The notes: generated from the letters alone by a model not told the origin. Shown: positions 11,952 to 23,341, counted from the stretch's first letter. The stretch is DNA of 64,000 nucleotides from Elymus sibiricus (GCA_039707655.1 CM077666.1:287049166-287113165); one strand, 5' to 3'. Program-made: numbers and translations.

Positions 11952-13898
11952 CTAATTTCTTTGAGCACTGCCTAGAGTTTTACTAGCATAATGAATAACA
12001 TTCAATTTCTTATCAACTCTTTGACCTAGAATAGCACCAACAACATAATCACTAGCATCACACATAATTTCAAAGGGTAGGTTCCAATTAGGTGGTTGAA
12101 CAATAGGTCCAGAAATTAAGGCTTTCTTAAGTGTTTTAAAGGCTTCTACGCAATCATCATCAAAAACAAATGGAACATCTTTTTGCAAGAGATTAGTAAG
12201 AGGCCTAGAAATTTTAGAGAAGTCTTTTAAAAACCTTCTATAGAAACCAGCATGATCGAGGAAACTTCTTATACCTTTGATATCTTTAGGACATGGCATT
12301 TTCTCAATTGCATCAACTTTAGCTATATCAACTTCAATACCTCTTTCAGAAATTTTATGACCAATGACTATACCTTCATTCACCATAAAGTGGCACTTCT
12401 CCCAATTCAAGACAAGATTAGTTTCTTCACATCTCTGCAAAACTCGATCAAGGTTGCTTAAGCAATCATTAAAAGAAGTTCCGTATACGGAAAAATCATC
12501 CATGAAAACCTCAACAATCTTTTCACAAAAGTTAGAGAATATAGCAGTCATACATGTTTGAAAGGTAGCGAGTGCATTACATAAACCAAAAGGCATACGA
12601 CGATAAGCATAAGTTCCAAAAGGACAAGTAAAGGTGGTTTTTTGTTGATCTTCTGGTGATACAACTATTTGAGAGAAATCAGAATAACCATCTAGGAAGC
12701 AAAAGTGTGTATGCTTAGATAATCTTTCTAACATTTGATCAATAAAAGGCAAAGGGTAATGATCTTTCCTAGTAGCTTTATTTAATTTTCTGAAATCAAT
12801 TACCATTCTATAACCGGTTACAATTCTTTGTGGAATGAGTTTGTTTTTATCATTAGGAACAACGATAATACCTCCTTTCTTAGGAACACAATGAACAGGA
12901 CTTACCCATCTAATATCAGCTATGGAATAAATTATACCTGCCTCAAGAAGCTTTAATATCTCAGTCCTTACCACATCCTTGATTTTAGGATTCAACCTTC
13001 TTTGATGATCAACAACTGGTTTAGCATCTGGCTCCATATGAATTTTATGCTGACATAGAGTGGGACTAATGCCCTTAAGATCATCAAGAGTATATCTAAT
13101 AGCAGCACGGTGCTTCTTTAGAGTTTTAAGTAATCTCTTTTCTTCATGCTCTGAAAGGTTAGCACTAATAATAACAGGATATATCTTCTTTTCATCAAGA
13201 TAAGCATATTTAAGCGTATCAGGTAATTTATTTAATTCAAACACAGGATCACTCTTGGGTGGTAGAGGATCTCCCAAGGTTTCTACAGGCAAATTATGTT
13301 TAAGAATAGGTGCTTGTTTAAAGAATAATTCATCTATTTCATTTCTTTCATTCATATGCATATCATTCTCAGGGTCTAGCAAATATTGTTCTAAAGGATA
13401 TGTAGGAGGCACAACAATAGAAGCAAGACCAATAATTTTATCTTTATTGGGTAATTCCTTATCATGAGGTTGTCTACGAAACTTAGAGAAATTGAATTCA
13501 TGAGATATATCACCAAACTTAACTCTAACCTTCTCTTTAACACAATCAATTTCAGCATTAACGGTATTCAAGAAGGGTCTACCAAATATAATGGGACAAA
13601 AATTATCTTGTTGTGAACCAAGTACTAAGAAATCAGTAGGGTATTTGATCTTACTACACAAGACTTCAACATCTCTAACAATCCCAAGTGGTGTAATAGT
13701 ATCTCTGTTTGCAAGCTTAATAGTAACATCAATATCTTCAATCTCAACAGGTGCAATATCATTCATTACTTCTTGATATAAAGAAAACGGAATAGCACTC
13801 ACACTAGCACCCATATCACATAAACCATGATAGCAATGATCTCCAATCTTAACAGAAACAACAGGCATGCCAACTACGGGCTTGTTCTTATCTAGCAT
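11952..13898 (-). CDS. Gypsy protease-reverse transcriptase-RNase H segment
   Basis: An uninterrupted frame of 648 codons. Near residue 30 it has the aspartic protease motif CDMGASVSAIP, followed by the flap/C-terminal signature IIFGRPFLNTVNAEID. The reverse transcriptase follows: VDHQRRLNP, WVSPVHCVPKKGG, YRMVIDFRKLNKAT, MPFGLCNALATFQ and the catalytic VFMDDFSVYG. The start of the RNase H is at the end (FEIMCDASDYVVGAILGQR). In the family this polyprotein is continuous with gag upstream and integrase downstream. Here gag is separated by a stop at about 13943 and the RNase H ends at a stop at 11951, so the segment is probably not expressed as a working enzyme. The first ATG in frame (13898) is likely not a true start. 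Confidence 0.9.
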   Translation of the reverse strand: MLDKNKPVVGMPVVSVKIGDHCYHGLCDMGASVSAIPFSLYQEVMNDIAPVEIEDIDVTIKLANRDTITPLGIVRDVEVLCSKIKYPTDFLVLGSQQDNFCPIIFGRPFLNTVNAEIDCVKEKVRVKFGDISHEFNFSKFRRQPHDKELPNKDKIIGLASIVVPPTYPLEQYLLDPENDMHMNERNEIDELFFKQAPILKHNLPVETLGDPLPPKSDPVFELNKLPDTLKYAYLDEKKIYPVIISANLSEHEEKRLLKTLKKHRAAIRYTLDDLKGISPTLCQHKIHMEPDAKPVVDHQRRLNPKIKDVVRTEILKLLEAGIIYSIADIRWVSPVHCVPKKGGIIVVPNDKNKLIPQRIVTGYRMVIDFRKLNKATRKDHYPLPFIDQMLERLSKHTHFCFLDGYSDFSQIVVSPEDQQKTTFTCPFGTYAYRRMPFGLCNALATFQTCMTAIFSNFCEKIVEVFMDDFSVYGTSFNDCLSNLDRVLQRCEETNLVLNWEKCHFMVNEGIVIGHKISERGIEVDIAKVDAIEKMPCPKDIKGIRSFLDHAGFYRRFLKDFSKISRPLTNLLQKDVPFVFDDDCVEAFKTLKKALISGPIVQPPNWNLPFEIMCDASDYVVGAILGQRVDKKLNVIHYASKTLGSAQRN

Positions 13899-13943
13899 AT
13901 CTCGTTCATTTCTAACAGGTTTAGCAATTCTAGCAGCCTCATC

Positions 13944-15039
13944 TCAAAAGTAAATAACATGCCCATCAATATCATCAACCAAAAGATCTTTAACCATTGC
14001 AATATTAGGTTGAACTTTAATTTGTTCAGAAGGTCTAGGTGTTCTTATATTACTTTTATTAACCACAGTTGAAGCTTTAGCATGTTCCTTAATCCTAACA
14101 GGGAAAAGAGGTTTCTCAAAATAAGCAGTAGGCACAACTGGATCAATATTGTAAACAATTTCTTCTTCTTTAACACTAACAGGTTCTTCATTTAATTCAA
14201 TAGGTGGATGATACTTAAACCATTTCTCCTTAGGGAGATCAACATGAGCAGCAAAAGATTCACAGAAGGTGGCTACTATCTCAGAGTCAAGTCCATATTT
14301 AGTACTAAACTTGTGAAAAGCATCAGTTTCCATAAAAGATTTAACACAATCAAACTCAAGATTTATACCTGAATCTTTACCTTTGTCGATTTCCCAATCT
14401 TCAGATTTGCGTTTAATTCTTTCCAGAAGATTTCATTTGAATTCAATAGTCCTATTCATAATGGAACCAGTAGAAGAAGTATCGAGCATGGATTGATCAT
14501 TATGAGAAAGCCGAGCATAAAAGTTTTGAATAATTCTTTCTTTTGAGAGCTCATGATTGGGGGCATGTATGCAACATATACTTAAGCCTCCCCCAAGCTT
14601 GAGCGATACTTTCTCCTTCACGAGGCCAAAAATTATATATATAATTCCGATCACGATGAACCAAATGCATAGGATAAAATTTCTGGTGAAATTCCAGCTT
14701 CAACCGGTTCCAATCCCATGTTCTAGTATCAGCACATAGCCTATACCATGTCAATGCCTTTCCCTCCAAAGATAAAGGGAATACCTTCTTCTTAACTCCA
14801 TCTCCGGATAGACCTGCAAGCTTAAACAATCCACAAATTTCATCCACATATATCAAGTGCATATCAGGATGCACCGTTCCATCTCCTGCATAAGGATTAG
14901 CTAGCAGTTTCTCTATCATACCCGAAGGAATTTCATAGTAAATATTTTCAGTAGGTTCAGTAGGTTGAGGGGCACCTCTTAATGCTTCCGGTCGAGGTGA
15001 AGATACCCCGAACAAACCCCTCAAAGGATTACTTTCCAT
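13944..15039 (-). pseudogene. Gypsy gag (broken)
   Basis: The start is the ATG at 15039 (MESNPLRGLFGV), about 80 bp downstream of the primer-binding site on the minus strand. The capsid-like region includes FPLSLEGKALTWYR, LKLEFHQKFYP and ESIAQAWGRLK, the usual retrotransposon-gag pattern. Frameshifts occur near 14560 and 14430. A later piece (13944-14333) encodes a spacer region (KFSTKYGLDSEI) and ends at a stop just before the protease frame. No CCHC knuckle was found. Confidence 0.82.
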
Positions 15040-15119
15040 AGTGACAAGTGACAGTAAATTTCAGCACGTAATATAAATGTTTCCTTATCAAATTCCACTC
15101 ACCAAAGGCGCTTCACTCC

Positions 15120-15134
15120 TTCGCAACGGTGCCA
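15120..15134 (-). other. primer-binding site of the Athila-like element
   Basis: TGGCACCGTTGCGAA on the minus strand, 11 bp from the LTR end. It resembles the TGGCGCCGTTGCC primer site of the related elements at 31794, 54522 and 59199 with changes, so the likely primer is tRNA-Asp or a close variant. Confidence 0.6.
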
Positions 15135-15145
15135 GAAAAGAGTCT

Positions 15146-16663
15146 TGATGACCCACAAGTATAGGGGATCAATCGTAGTCCTTTCGATAAGTAAGAGTGC
15201 CGAACCCAACGAGAAGCGGAAGGAAATGACAAGCGGTTTTCAGCAAGGTATTCTCTGCAAGCACTGAAATTGTAGGTAACAGATAGTTTGATAGCAATGT
15301 AATTCGTAACAAGTAACAAGTAGTAACGGTAACAAAGGTGCAGCAAGGTGGCCCAATCCTTTTTATAGCAAAGGACAAGCTGGAACGAACTCGTATAATA
15401 AGCAAAGCGTTCTCGAGGACACATGGGAATTTCATCTAGTCACTTTCATCATGTTTGTTTGATTCGCGTTCGCTACTTTGATAATTTAATATATGGGTGG
15501 ACCGGTGCTTGGGTGCTGTTCTTACTTGAACAAGCCTCCCACTTATGATTACCCCCTCTCGCAAGCATCCGCAACTATGAAAGAAGAATTAAGATAAATC
15601 TAACCATAGCATGAAACATATGGATCCAAATCAGCCCCTTACGGAATAGCGCATAAACTAGGGTTTAAGCTTCTGTCACTCTAGCAACCCATCATCTGAT
15701 TACTACTCCACAATGCCTCCCCTTAGGCCCAAAGATGGTGAAGTGTCATGTAGTCGACGTTCACACGACACCACTAAAGGAAGCAACAACATACATATCA
15801 TCAAAATATCGAACGAATACCAAATTCACATGATTACTTATGACAAGACTTCTCCCATGTTCTCAAGAACAAAAGTAACTACTCACAAATCATATTCATG
15901 TTCAAGATCAGAGGGGTATTGAATATCATTAAGGATCTGAACATATAATCTTCCACCAAATAAACCAACTAGCATCAACTACAAGATGTAATCAACACTA
16001 CTAGCAACCCACAGGTACCAATCTTAGGTTTTGAGACAAAGATTGAATACAAGAGATGAATTAGGGTTTGAGATGAGATGGTGCTGGTGAAGATGTTGAT
16101 GAAGATTGGTCCTCCCACGATGAGAGGATCGTTGGTGATGTCGATGGCTTCGATTTCCCTCTCCCGGAGGGAAGTATCCCTTGCGGAATCGCTTCGCCGG
16201 AGAGCAAAATTGCTCCTGCCCAGGTTCCGCCTCGAGACGGCGGCGCTTCGTCCCGAAGTCTTCTTGTTATTTTTTCTAGGGCAAATGGCTTCATATAGCA
16301 GAAGGAGGTGTACGGAGGCCTGCCAGGGGCCCCACAAGCTCGGGGGCGCGCCCAGGGGGGTAGGGCACGCCCCCAGGCTTGTGGCTTCCTGGTGGGCCCC
16401 CTCCTGGTAATTCTTTCGCCAGTATTTTTTATATATTCCAAAATAATTCTTCGTATATTTTCAGGTCATTTAGAGTTGTGCGGAATAACTATCTCTGTTT
16501 CACCCCTTTCCGGTCCAGAATTCTAGCTGCCGGTAATCTCCCTCTTCATGTGAAACTTGCAAAATAAGAGAGAAAAGGCTTAAGAATTGTATCATAAATT
16601 GAAATAATGATCAAAAACATAATAAATAACAGTAGGAAATTATGATGCAAAATGGACATATCA
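15146..16663 (-). repeat. 5' LTR of the Athila-like Gypsy element
   Basis: LTR of 1518 bp, starting TGATATGTCCATTTTGC on the minus strand (at 16663) and ending ...GGGTCATCA (at 15146). A GC-rich hairpin (16332-16384) lies about 280 bp from its start, and a TATATGA core promoter candidate lies downstream of it near 16288-16300. The transcribed half contains many short AT-rich stretches and no gene. Confidence 0.82.
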
Positions 16664-16762
16664 GCCGTCCGTCCGTCCGTCTGCCGCCCACATTAATGAC
16701 ACGCGGTTGCCGAGGCATCTACTACGGCGCCACCCGTCCGTCCCTCTGCCGCCCATCATTGC

Positions 16763-16770
16763 TATATAAA
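16763..16770 (+). promoter_or_regulatory. TATA box of the decayed gene
   Basis: TATATAAA, 69 bp upstream of the ATG at 16839 and followed by a C/T-rich leader. The spacing is normal for a plant promoter. Confidence 0.55.
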
Positions 16771-16838
16771 TTGCTGCCCCGGCCATAGCCGCAATCATCC
16801 GCCTCTGATCCCTTTCTCCTCTCTGCACCACTCCCACC

Positions 16839-17550
16839 ATGGCTTCCTTGCGCTCCAAAGCTCTCTGGGACGGGTTGACGCCGGAGCAGAAGAAGGAGAT
16901 GGCCACCATTGCTGCCGGCTGGCTGGTCGGCAGGTTGCCGGATGACAACGACGTCCCAATGGAGGACGCGGCCGACGACGAGACGGCGCCATCCTCCTCG
17001 TCCGCGCCACCCTCGCCGGTGCATTGCACCATGACCATCGACGAGGTCCATGCCCTTTACATGGACATGGTGCGGGAAAAGCAGTTTCGAGAGGCGCAGA
17101 CCGACGCCGCCTACAACCACCAGCTCCTCCAGGAGCACCAGCAGGCGGAGGAGTAGCTCGCCGTCGGCAGGGCGATCGCGCCAGACGCGGACCTGGCGGA
17201 GCAGGCGGCGTTGCTCGAGTCCTACCGCTCCACCCGCGAGATCCGCTTCCCTCGCTGGCGGTACCACCAGCGTCAGGCGGAACTGGAGGCTGCCTACAAG
17301 GAGTTTGACGAGGCGGCAGACGAGGTGTGTGGCAAGACCGACGACTAAGCGGAGGACAACGTCGGCTCCGCCGAGGCCACGCCCCGCCGCCACGACCACG
17401 AGGTGGACACCTTCACATCCCGGGTCTCCGGAGGCGGAGATCACAGAGGCGGAGCTGGAGAACGCCGAGGTGGAACTGGAGATGGCGAAACTTCAGTTCT
17501 CGGGGCTCATGGCCGGACACGGGGAACGGGCGCTGGCGATCATAGATTAG
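16839..17550 (+). pseudogene. decayed GC-rich gene of unknown function
   Basis: From the ATG at 16839 (MASLRSKALWDGL) the frame runs 105 codons to a TAG at 17154, then stays open for 63 more codons to a TAA at 17346. After a shift, another frame gives a clearly coding-like end (residues such as EAEITEAELENAEVELEMAK) that stops at 17550. The composition is Ala/Glu-rich with heptad-like stretches, suggesting coiled coil. I do not recognise the family. The two stops and one frameshift indicate a pseudogene, unless the stops are skipped by splicing. Confidence 0.45.
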
Positions 17551-17808
17551 GTGTATTAATTATACCTCCAGAGCCGGACGAGCACCGCTTAGTTGATGTA
17601 TGTCCGAAATGTAATGAAATCCGTCATGTTTATATGAAATCCGGTTGTGTTTGAACGAATTTTGTCCAGTTAGTTCGCATTGTTGTCCAAATGTATGCGG
17701 GCAGCGTTGGATGACGGCCTCCCACATCCGTGTCCGCGAACTGGTGCGGGAGGAAATTTGCGGGTCGCCGTTGGAGATGCCCTAAACCCTATTGCTATGC
17801 TACACATA

Positions 17809-19229
17809 GGGCCCGTTTGGTAGCCAGCATATAGCCCAACCAGGCCCGCTGGATGCAACTTTTTTTCGTGTTGGGCTGTTTGGTTATATGCAAATACTGT
17901 TGGGACATGCATGTACATGGTTTGCACATATTCTCCTCTTTAATCTCCTCCATCCCTTCTACATAACCGTGCTTCGATTCGAGATAAGCTGTACACGAAA
18001 AATATGCGCCTCGATGTTCTGATTCCATTCAGACGATCAGATCATAGTTTCACTCACTGTATATGTTGAATTTCGTGTTCATATTTGGATCCTTCTTGAA
18101 CGAATTTTGACAAATTCTTAGCACACGGTTGACTTTTCTTCTAGGAGTAGCTTCACTTGGCTGTCTTTGACACGACTTTCCTGTTGTGGGTTTTCTGTTT
18201 TATGTTGTGCTATAGCTAATCCACAGTCGTCGCCCGCGGCCTCCTCCGCCATCCTCTTCTGCAGCATCGCGATGAACTCCATGAACCCGTTGTTGTTGTT
18301 GTTGTCGTCCGCGCCGTCGTCGGACGAGCACGGGGACCCCGCGACGGCGCCGCCGGCGAGGATGAGCAGGAGGAGGGAGCTGGCGTTGTGCAGCGCGCAG
18401 AGCAGCCCGCGGAAGCCGTTGAAGCCGCCGAGTCTGGCGTCCGCGGCGCACAGCTCGTCCAGCTGCAGGGACATCGGCGCGATCCTTGACTCGGACAGCG
18501 CCCGGTTCTCCTCCTCGGCCGCCATGGCTTCTCTCCTCGACGCCGAGATCGCCCTCATCACCTGGTGTCGCCAATGCACGCGCGGCGCGATCAGATTCAA
18601 ATTAGACAGAGTCGAGTTCAAGAAACAGAGCAAAAAGAAGCAATTGACGATGGCACACAAGACAGAGGACTGAATCGCACAGTGCAGAAAGAAGTTCATG
18701 TACTCGTCGAGCCACCGGCCGCCGGGCGGCAGATGGAGCTGGCCAACGAGCACCATGAGCTGCGAGTGCAGGCCCCTGAGCAGCGAGGCCGCCAGGGTCG
18801 CGAAGAAGGCGTTCACCATGGCTCTGCAGTCGGTCGCTTGCAGTACTGTGCGGCGCCGGTGAGGTCGGGATCGAGCTGGAAGCCGACGGGTGGCTACTGG
18901 CACACCGGCACTGGCGGCAGCACTACGCCGACCAGTAGTCGTGCTCGTGGTTCCCTCTGCCGTAGTCGTCCCGTCTGCGACCGAAGCACGTGTGCGTTCT
19001 ACTGTAATCTTCCTGTTAAGTGTATTTGTTAACTTCTAATCATCATGCATGCATGCAACCAAACACCGGGTAAAAATTGCTTTCACGATGACAAGACCCC
19101 ATATGCAGGCAACCAAACTACCTGACAACATCGTTTTTTGCCTCGTTTTTTCTTAACGAGGCCCTGCTCAGCCTGACTCGTTTTCATCCTCTCAACCTGG
19201 CCCTGCTCAGAAAGTAACCAAACACGCCC
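17809..19229. mobile_element. small DNA transposon carrying a gene fragment
   Basis: The ends are inverted: GGGCCCGTTTGGT at 17809 and, on the reverse strand, GGGCGTGTTTGGT ending at 19229 (11 of 13 match). Both are flanked by ATA, a possible 3-bp duplication. Such GGGC(C/T)(C/T)GTTTGGT ends are common on grass MITE-like elements. The interior is mostly GC-rich coding-like sequence unrelated to any transposase I can see, so a non-autonomous element with captured host sequence is the likely reading. Confidence 0.5.
18118..18903 (-). pseudogene. captured host-gene fragment, family uncertain
   Basis: Minus-strand frame of 261 codons. Residues 28-75 look like real protein (MVNAFFATLAASLLRG, GGRWLDEYMNFF). 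The next stretch is hydrophobic and may be an unspliced intron. From about residue 115 (QVMRAISASRREAMAAEEEN) it again looks like protein, with a Leu-rich segment (ASSLLLLILAGGAV), an Asn run and an amphipathic end. The pattern faintly recalls BYPASS1-related (DUF793) plant proteins, but I am not sure. An ORF also exists on the opposite strand (18167-18673); the minus strand is preferred for its residue pattern. Confidence 0.4.
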
Positions 19230-19569
19230 ATAGCAGCTTCTACAGTACCACTATCCGGCTTGAGTGCATCGGCCAATTTACTCCACTGATAACGAAAACA
19301 ATCCAGACTGTCCGTATATGTGCACAAGAGAGGGGAGGAGTTGCATATCACCATTTTCGTGGGTAATTCAAATGGTATGTTCAAGGTTTACAGGCCAAGT
19401 ATTTCCATATTTTAATCAAAAGTGCAGCTGTGGCGAAACCACTGTTAGCAAACACAGTAGTAGTAGCTTTGGAGGTAGAACACCAAACAAAGAAATGAGT
19501 GGATGACATTGCCATTAAAACAGCATTAGTTACAATGTTTTGCAAGTCGGAAAAATATGCGCTATCGTA

Positions 19570-22500
19570 TTAAAAGAACCACCTCTTCTTAACTGGAGGC
19601 GTTGTGCCTTCGCCTGGAGGACTTGGGCTCTCTCTTTTTGCCATCCCACTGTTCAGCGCCTCCAACCTTTTCCTGCAGAAAAAAATAGCAACATAAATAA
19701 ATAAATAAAAACACTAGTTGGACATATAAGAAGTAGAGTAATTAAGTTCATTTTGCCCTTGAAATACTGAGAATTTTATTGGGACTAAACATCAAAACAG
19801 TTTCCTAATCGCTAATGATATTATGGTATGCAGCACCTGGAATGCTACAAGAGGTCTACGGTATGCTATGTTACCCCTGCAAATAATCAAATTGCAAGAG
19901 AAAACAAAGGTGATACAAAAAGAAATATACTGCAGATATAGACTATGGAGTCCATTGAGATATGATGTGTATTAGTATGTTGGATACTAACGTTTGAAAA
20001 TCATTCCCCTTCACAATACTGAGCAGAGGAGGCCACAAGGAAAGAAACACAGACCAATAAATACACTGTCAAGTTTACTTTTAAGGAGACAACAGCGAAG
20101 CAGAACTCTCATTTGGACAGCAGCATGAAAACATAATAGATAGTTTACCGATGAATATTCTATCTCCTAAACTGCAAAACTAGAAAATTTTCCTCCTTGG
20201 CTACAACGCAAATGAGAAAAGTAATAAGGGTATGTTTGGTTTATAGCCAACATGTACCTTACCAATTTTTTGGTTATGACCAAAACTTTGGTCTTGGTTT
20301 GGATGGTTGCCAATATTTTGGCATGCCAGTGGCTCCTTACCAACTGTACTTCATATTTTTAGCCAAAGTTGGCCAACTCACGGGCACACAAAACCTTGAC
20401 CAATATTTTGGCTAGCCAAATATTTGGTGGGGCAAACCTAGGATCAAAGCGAACACACTTTTTTTTTATGTTTTCGTTCTAGTACTTAAACAATTACCTT
20501 GTATCGCCGAGCTGTCCATGCAAGCTCCATCGTTGGCGAAATCCTTCCATACCCTGAAGACCACTAGCAAGAATCATGCGCCTAAAACAGAAGTACAAGA
20601 TCAGATTGGAGCAAACCTTAAAAAATCCCATATATAATTATGAAAAGAATTATTTGAATAAATTGCCCGATGCTTCCTTTTGTATATATATCTTGGGAAC
20701 AACGAGGTGGTCTTTCAAACAAAAAGCTGTAAATCCATTTAGTACTGCCCTGAAGAATGGTCACGAGGTAATCTAGAAGTACCTTCCTTTTGGAGAACTA
20801 GTGCTGCTCATAAGCAGTGGAACACCAGAAATGGGGGAGGCCTACCAAACTACTGCCGGCAGAACCATGTGCTATCTCAATTCTCTAATGTCACAGAATA
20901 CCTCTGGCAGCTTCCGGCTGGGGGGAATTCTCTAATTAATATGGGAGTACTGTTGTGTACATGAAAGTCTTTTGCATGAACTTTCCAAGAAAATCACAAC
21001 CCTTTGTTCTCACAAGCTTGGTGACTAAGTTTGTGCTCATAAGCAGTTTAACATTGTAAGTTAGGCACATGATGACTAAGCAATTAAGAATTAACCCTGC
21101 GCTACCAGGAGCTTGTTTCAGTTCCTACACTGACATTGGGAGCTTGCTAACTGGGTCTGACTCCCTCAGTCCATCCCTCTCTCTCAACAAGCCCAAGCAA
21201 TAGGTACAACAGCTCAGGCATGAAGATAACAAATATTTATTCAGTGTGTTAACACCAAATGACTTCAACAGACGAATTTTAAACTTAAATAACCTTAGCT
21301 GCCGAGGAATCACAATCAATGGAGGCAATCTTAGACAATCCGATAAGTATTTTCTAGTTTGTCACAATCAATGGAGGCAAGCTTATCACACCATTCAGTA
21401 CTTATGGACATTATCATGGCAACAGTATGTAAAAGTGTACAAAGTGACCCTTTAGCGATAATGAAATGAGAAAACAAGATCTAAATATGAATACCGGATG
21501 CTTGTGAAGCTTTTAAAATCATTATCCACCTTAAATAGTTGAGATACGAAGGAGGTTGGATAAGAAATCTCCCTACATTTCTCGACGTCTGTAGTCTTAA
21601 TCTAGCCGATGCAGGTTGGCAAGTATCCCTGAGGGCAAAGGGAATTTGACGCATGTACATTTTACCACAGTCTATAAAATTCTAAAGGAAAAATGAACCT
21701 TGAAGGTTAATCTACGAAGTTGAACAGAAGTCTATTAACCCGTTCCACATCTATAGGAATGTATCTATGATAAAGAGCACCAGCGCTAAGGCTACCTTTC
21801 GAGCAGTGTGAGTTCTGATTGGAGTTGAGTGACTCTTTCCTTTGCATCTTCGAGGGGCATTGAGAAACCCAATTTATATTCACTATCCTGCAGTCGTTCC
21901 CTTATTTCCTTATCCTGGAAAAATAAGTCAGAAAATGGCACAATTGGTTAAACAGGAAAAGGAATGAAGCTGCAGCCTCAAATAGTTTTAATATAACTGA
22001 CCCTTTTCTCAGCGCATTGTTTGTATAGCACAATTTCGTCTTGACAAAATGGCTCAATATCATTGATTTGCAAGCCTGGACAGCAGAAATAGCATTCATT
22101 TTCTCCATACTTATTTACATATGGAAAATGACAAACATATTGAGATGTCAGAGTAAACAGTTACTAACATAGGGAAAGATTCTTCAGGATACCATCGCAA
22201 AGCTCAACACCTTCAAGGACATGGGATGCAATCTCTTTCGGTACGACAGGAGAAGGTGGCCCACGCATAAGATCATCACCGACGAGAATGGTCTCTTCCA
22301 TCGTTTCTTGTCTATCGACTGTGTTGACAAAAATAGGCATTCCCCACAAAAGAAGAAAATGAAAAATAGGCAGGAGCACAAGTAGTAGCAAGCTGAAGAA
22401 ATGAGAATCTAATTCTCTCACATATAAGCGCAAGTGCATCCTTTTATTACTCGCAATTTTTCAATCTTTTCATTTGTTATTGTTTCTGTGCTGAAATAAA

Positions 22501-22861
22501 ATGTGGACGCCGTTCCCTCTTCTTTTCTCGTTGAGCAATGAAGCATTACTAGGATGCAGCTATAACACCAACGTCCCAGGAGTTGTGGCTCCTACCTCCA
22601 AGATCAACTAGGCTCACCTCGAAGAAAAACATGCCACAAGGGCGCCAATCAAGAAATCATCCCAGGCCTACTACACATATTACTAAATGTTCATTCGCAG
22701 TAAACCACGATCTACCACCAAAACTGACACGAGTTATGCACGGCGAGTAACAATAACATAAAGTAATTGTTGGGAGAGCCAGTAGGCGCATACCGTCCAT
22801 GGTGACCTAGCAACTTCTCACACGGGCGAGAAGCCTGAAGCAGTTAACGCTGACGAACTTC
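19570..22861 (-). CDS. twin-CX9C (CHCH-type) protein with C-terminal coiled coil; six coding exons
   Basis: Coding exons, read on the minus strand, are 22794-22800, 22169-22318, 22002-22075, 21796-21914, 20498-20581 and 19570-19672. All junctions are GT-AG, all phases agree, and the total is 537 bp (178 residues plus stop). The start is the ATG at 22800 in a strong context (GTCACCATGGAC); only 7 nt of its exon (22794-22861) are coding. A further upstream noncoding exon ends at 22941. Residues 43-53 form CDGILKNLSLC and 63-73 form CQDEIVLYKQC, two CX9C motifs as in mitochondrial intermembrane-space proteins imported by the Mia40 pathway. Residues 74-125 are charged and coiled-coil-like, and the C-terminus is KKRWFF. 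I do not know the gene's name; localisation and partner are inference. It looks intact. Confidence 0.82.
20228..20458. mobile_element. MITE-like insertion in an intron of the CHCH gene
   Basis: Begins GGGTATGTTTGGTTTATAG and ends, on the reverse strand, GTGTGTTCGCTTTGATCC. The ends are imperfectly complementary, and the inside is full of short inverted pieces around TTTTGG/CCAAAA, so the stretch can fold on itself. No ORF. It lies in the intron between coding exons 5 and 6, just downstream of exon 5. Confidence 0.45.
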
Positions 22862-23341
22862 CTGCAGCCCGCCAAGAGCAAAACAACAGTTAGGCTTGTT
22901 TCACTATGCTGAAGGGAAGCGAAGCAGCAGATATGCCTACCAGCTCCAGCGGTTGCCGGTGAAATAGATCAGAGACGGTGGCGTCGTCGGCAGAGGAGCC
23001 CGCTGTCGGAGTTGGCCGTCCGCCTCAAGCACCCTGACTCAAGCGCCACTCTCACCCAGCCTTGTACGTCGCCGCCAGCTCCCACTGCACAGACCCATCA
23101 GCACCCACAGCCAGCATTCCATCAAACACCTCACGTGCACGAACACACGGCTCCAGAATTTGGGGAAAATCATCCTAGCCAAACCAGAGGAAATCGGAGA
23201 GGACACTCACCGCCTTGCCGCCGTTGGCGCACCACCTGCTGGAATGTCCGGCGCCGGACCTCGTCCGATGGGTGGGTCCGCCCCTCGTCGTGGCAACCAA
23301 TTGCGCCGGAGGCCGAAGGGGAGGAACAAGAGGAACAGAGG

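Larger units (their letters stand above)
9837..16663 (-). mobile_element. Athila-like Gypsy retrotransposon (Fatima/Sabrina-type), 5' LTR through pol
   Basis: A minus-strand Gypsy element: 5' LTR 15146-16663, primer-binding site at about 15120-15134, gag (13944-15039), protease-reverse transcriptase (11952-13898), RNase H and integrase (10305-11951), then a further ORF start at 9960 cut by the Copia at 9836. The order protease, RT, RNase H, integrase is the Gypsy order, and an ORF after integrase is typical of the Athila lineage. Several stops and frameshifts make the copy inactive. The 3' LTR is outside the window. Confidence 0.85.
16664..17782 (+). mobile_element. probable DNA-transposon-like element carrying a decayed gene
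   Basis: The right end reads GGGCATCTCCAACGGCGACC on the reverse strand (ending 17782). I recognise this kind of terminus as a recurrent repeat end in Triticeae genomes, but not its superfamily. The left end is missing, apparently removed by the Gypsy LTR at 16663. The interior carries a promoter-plus-ORF unit (16763-17550). Confidence 0.4.

Noticed and set aside
16722..17444. Minus-strand ORF of 240 codons over the decayed gene
   Set aside because: Val/Gly/Arg-rich mirror reading of a GC-rich plus-strand gene with TATA box and leader on the plus strand.
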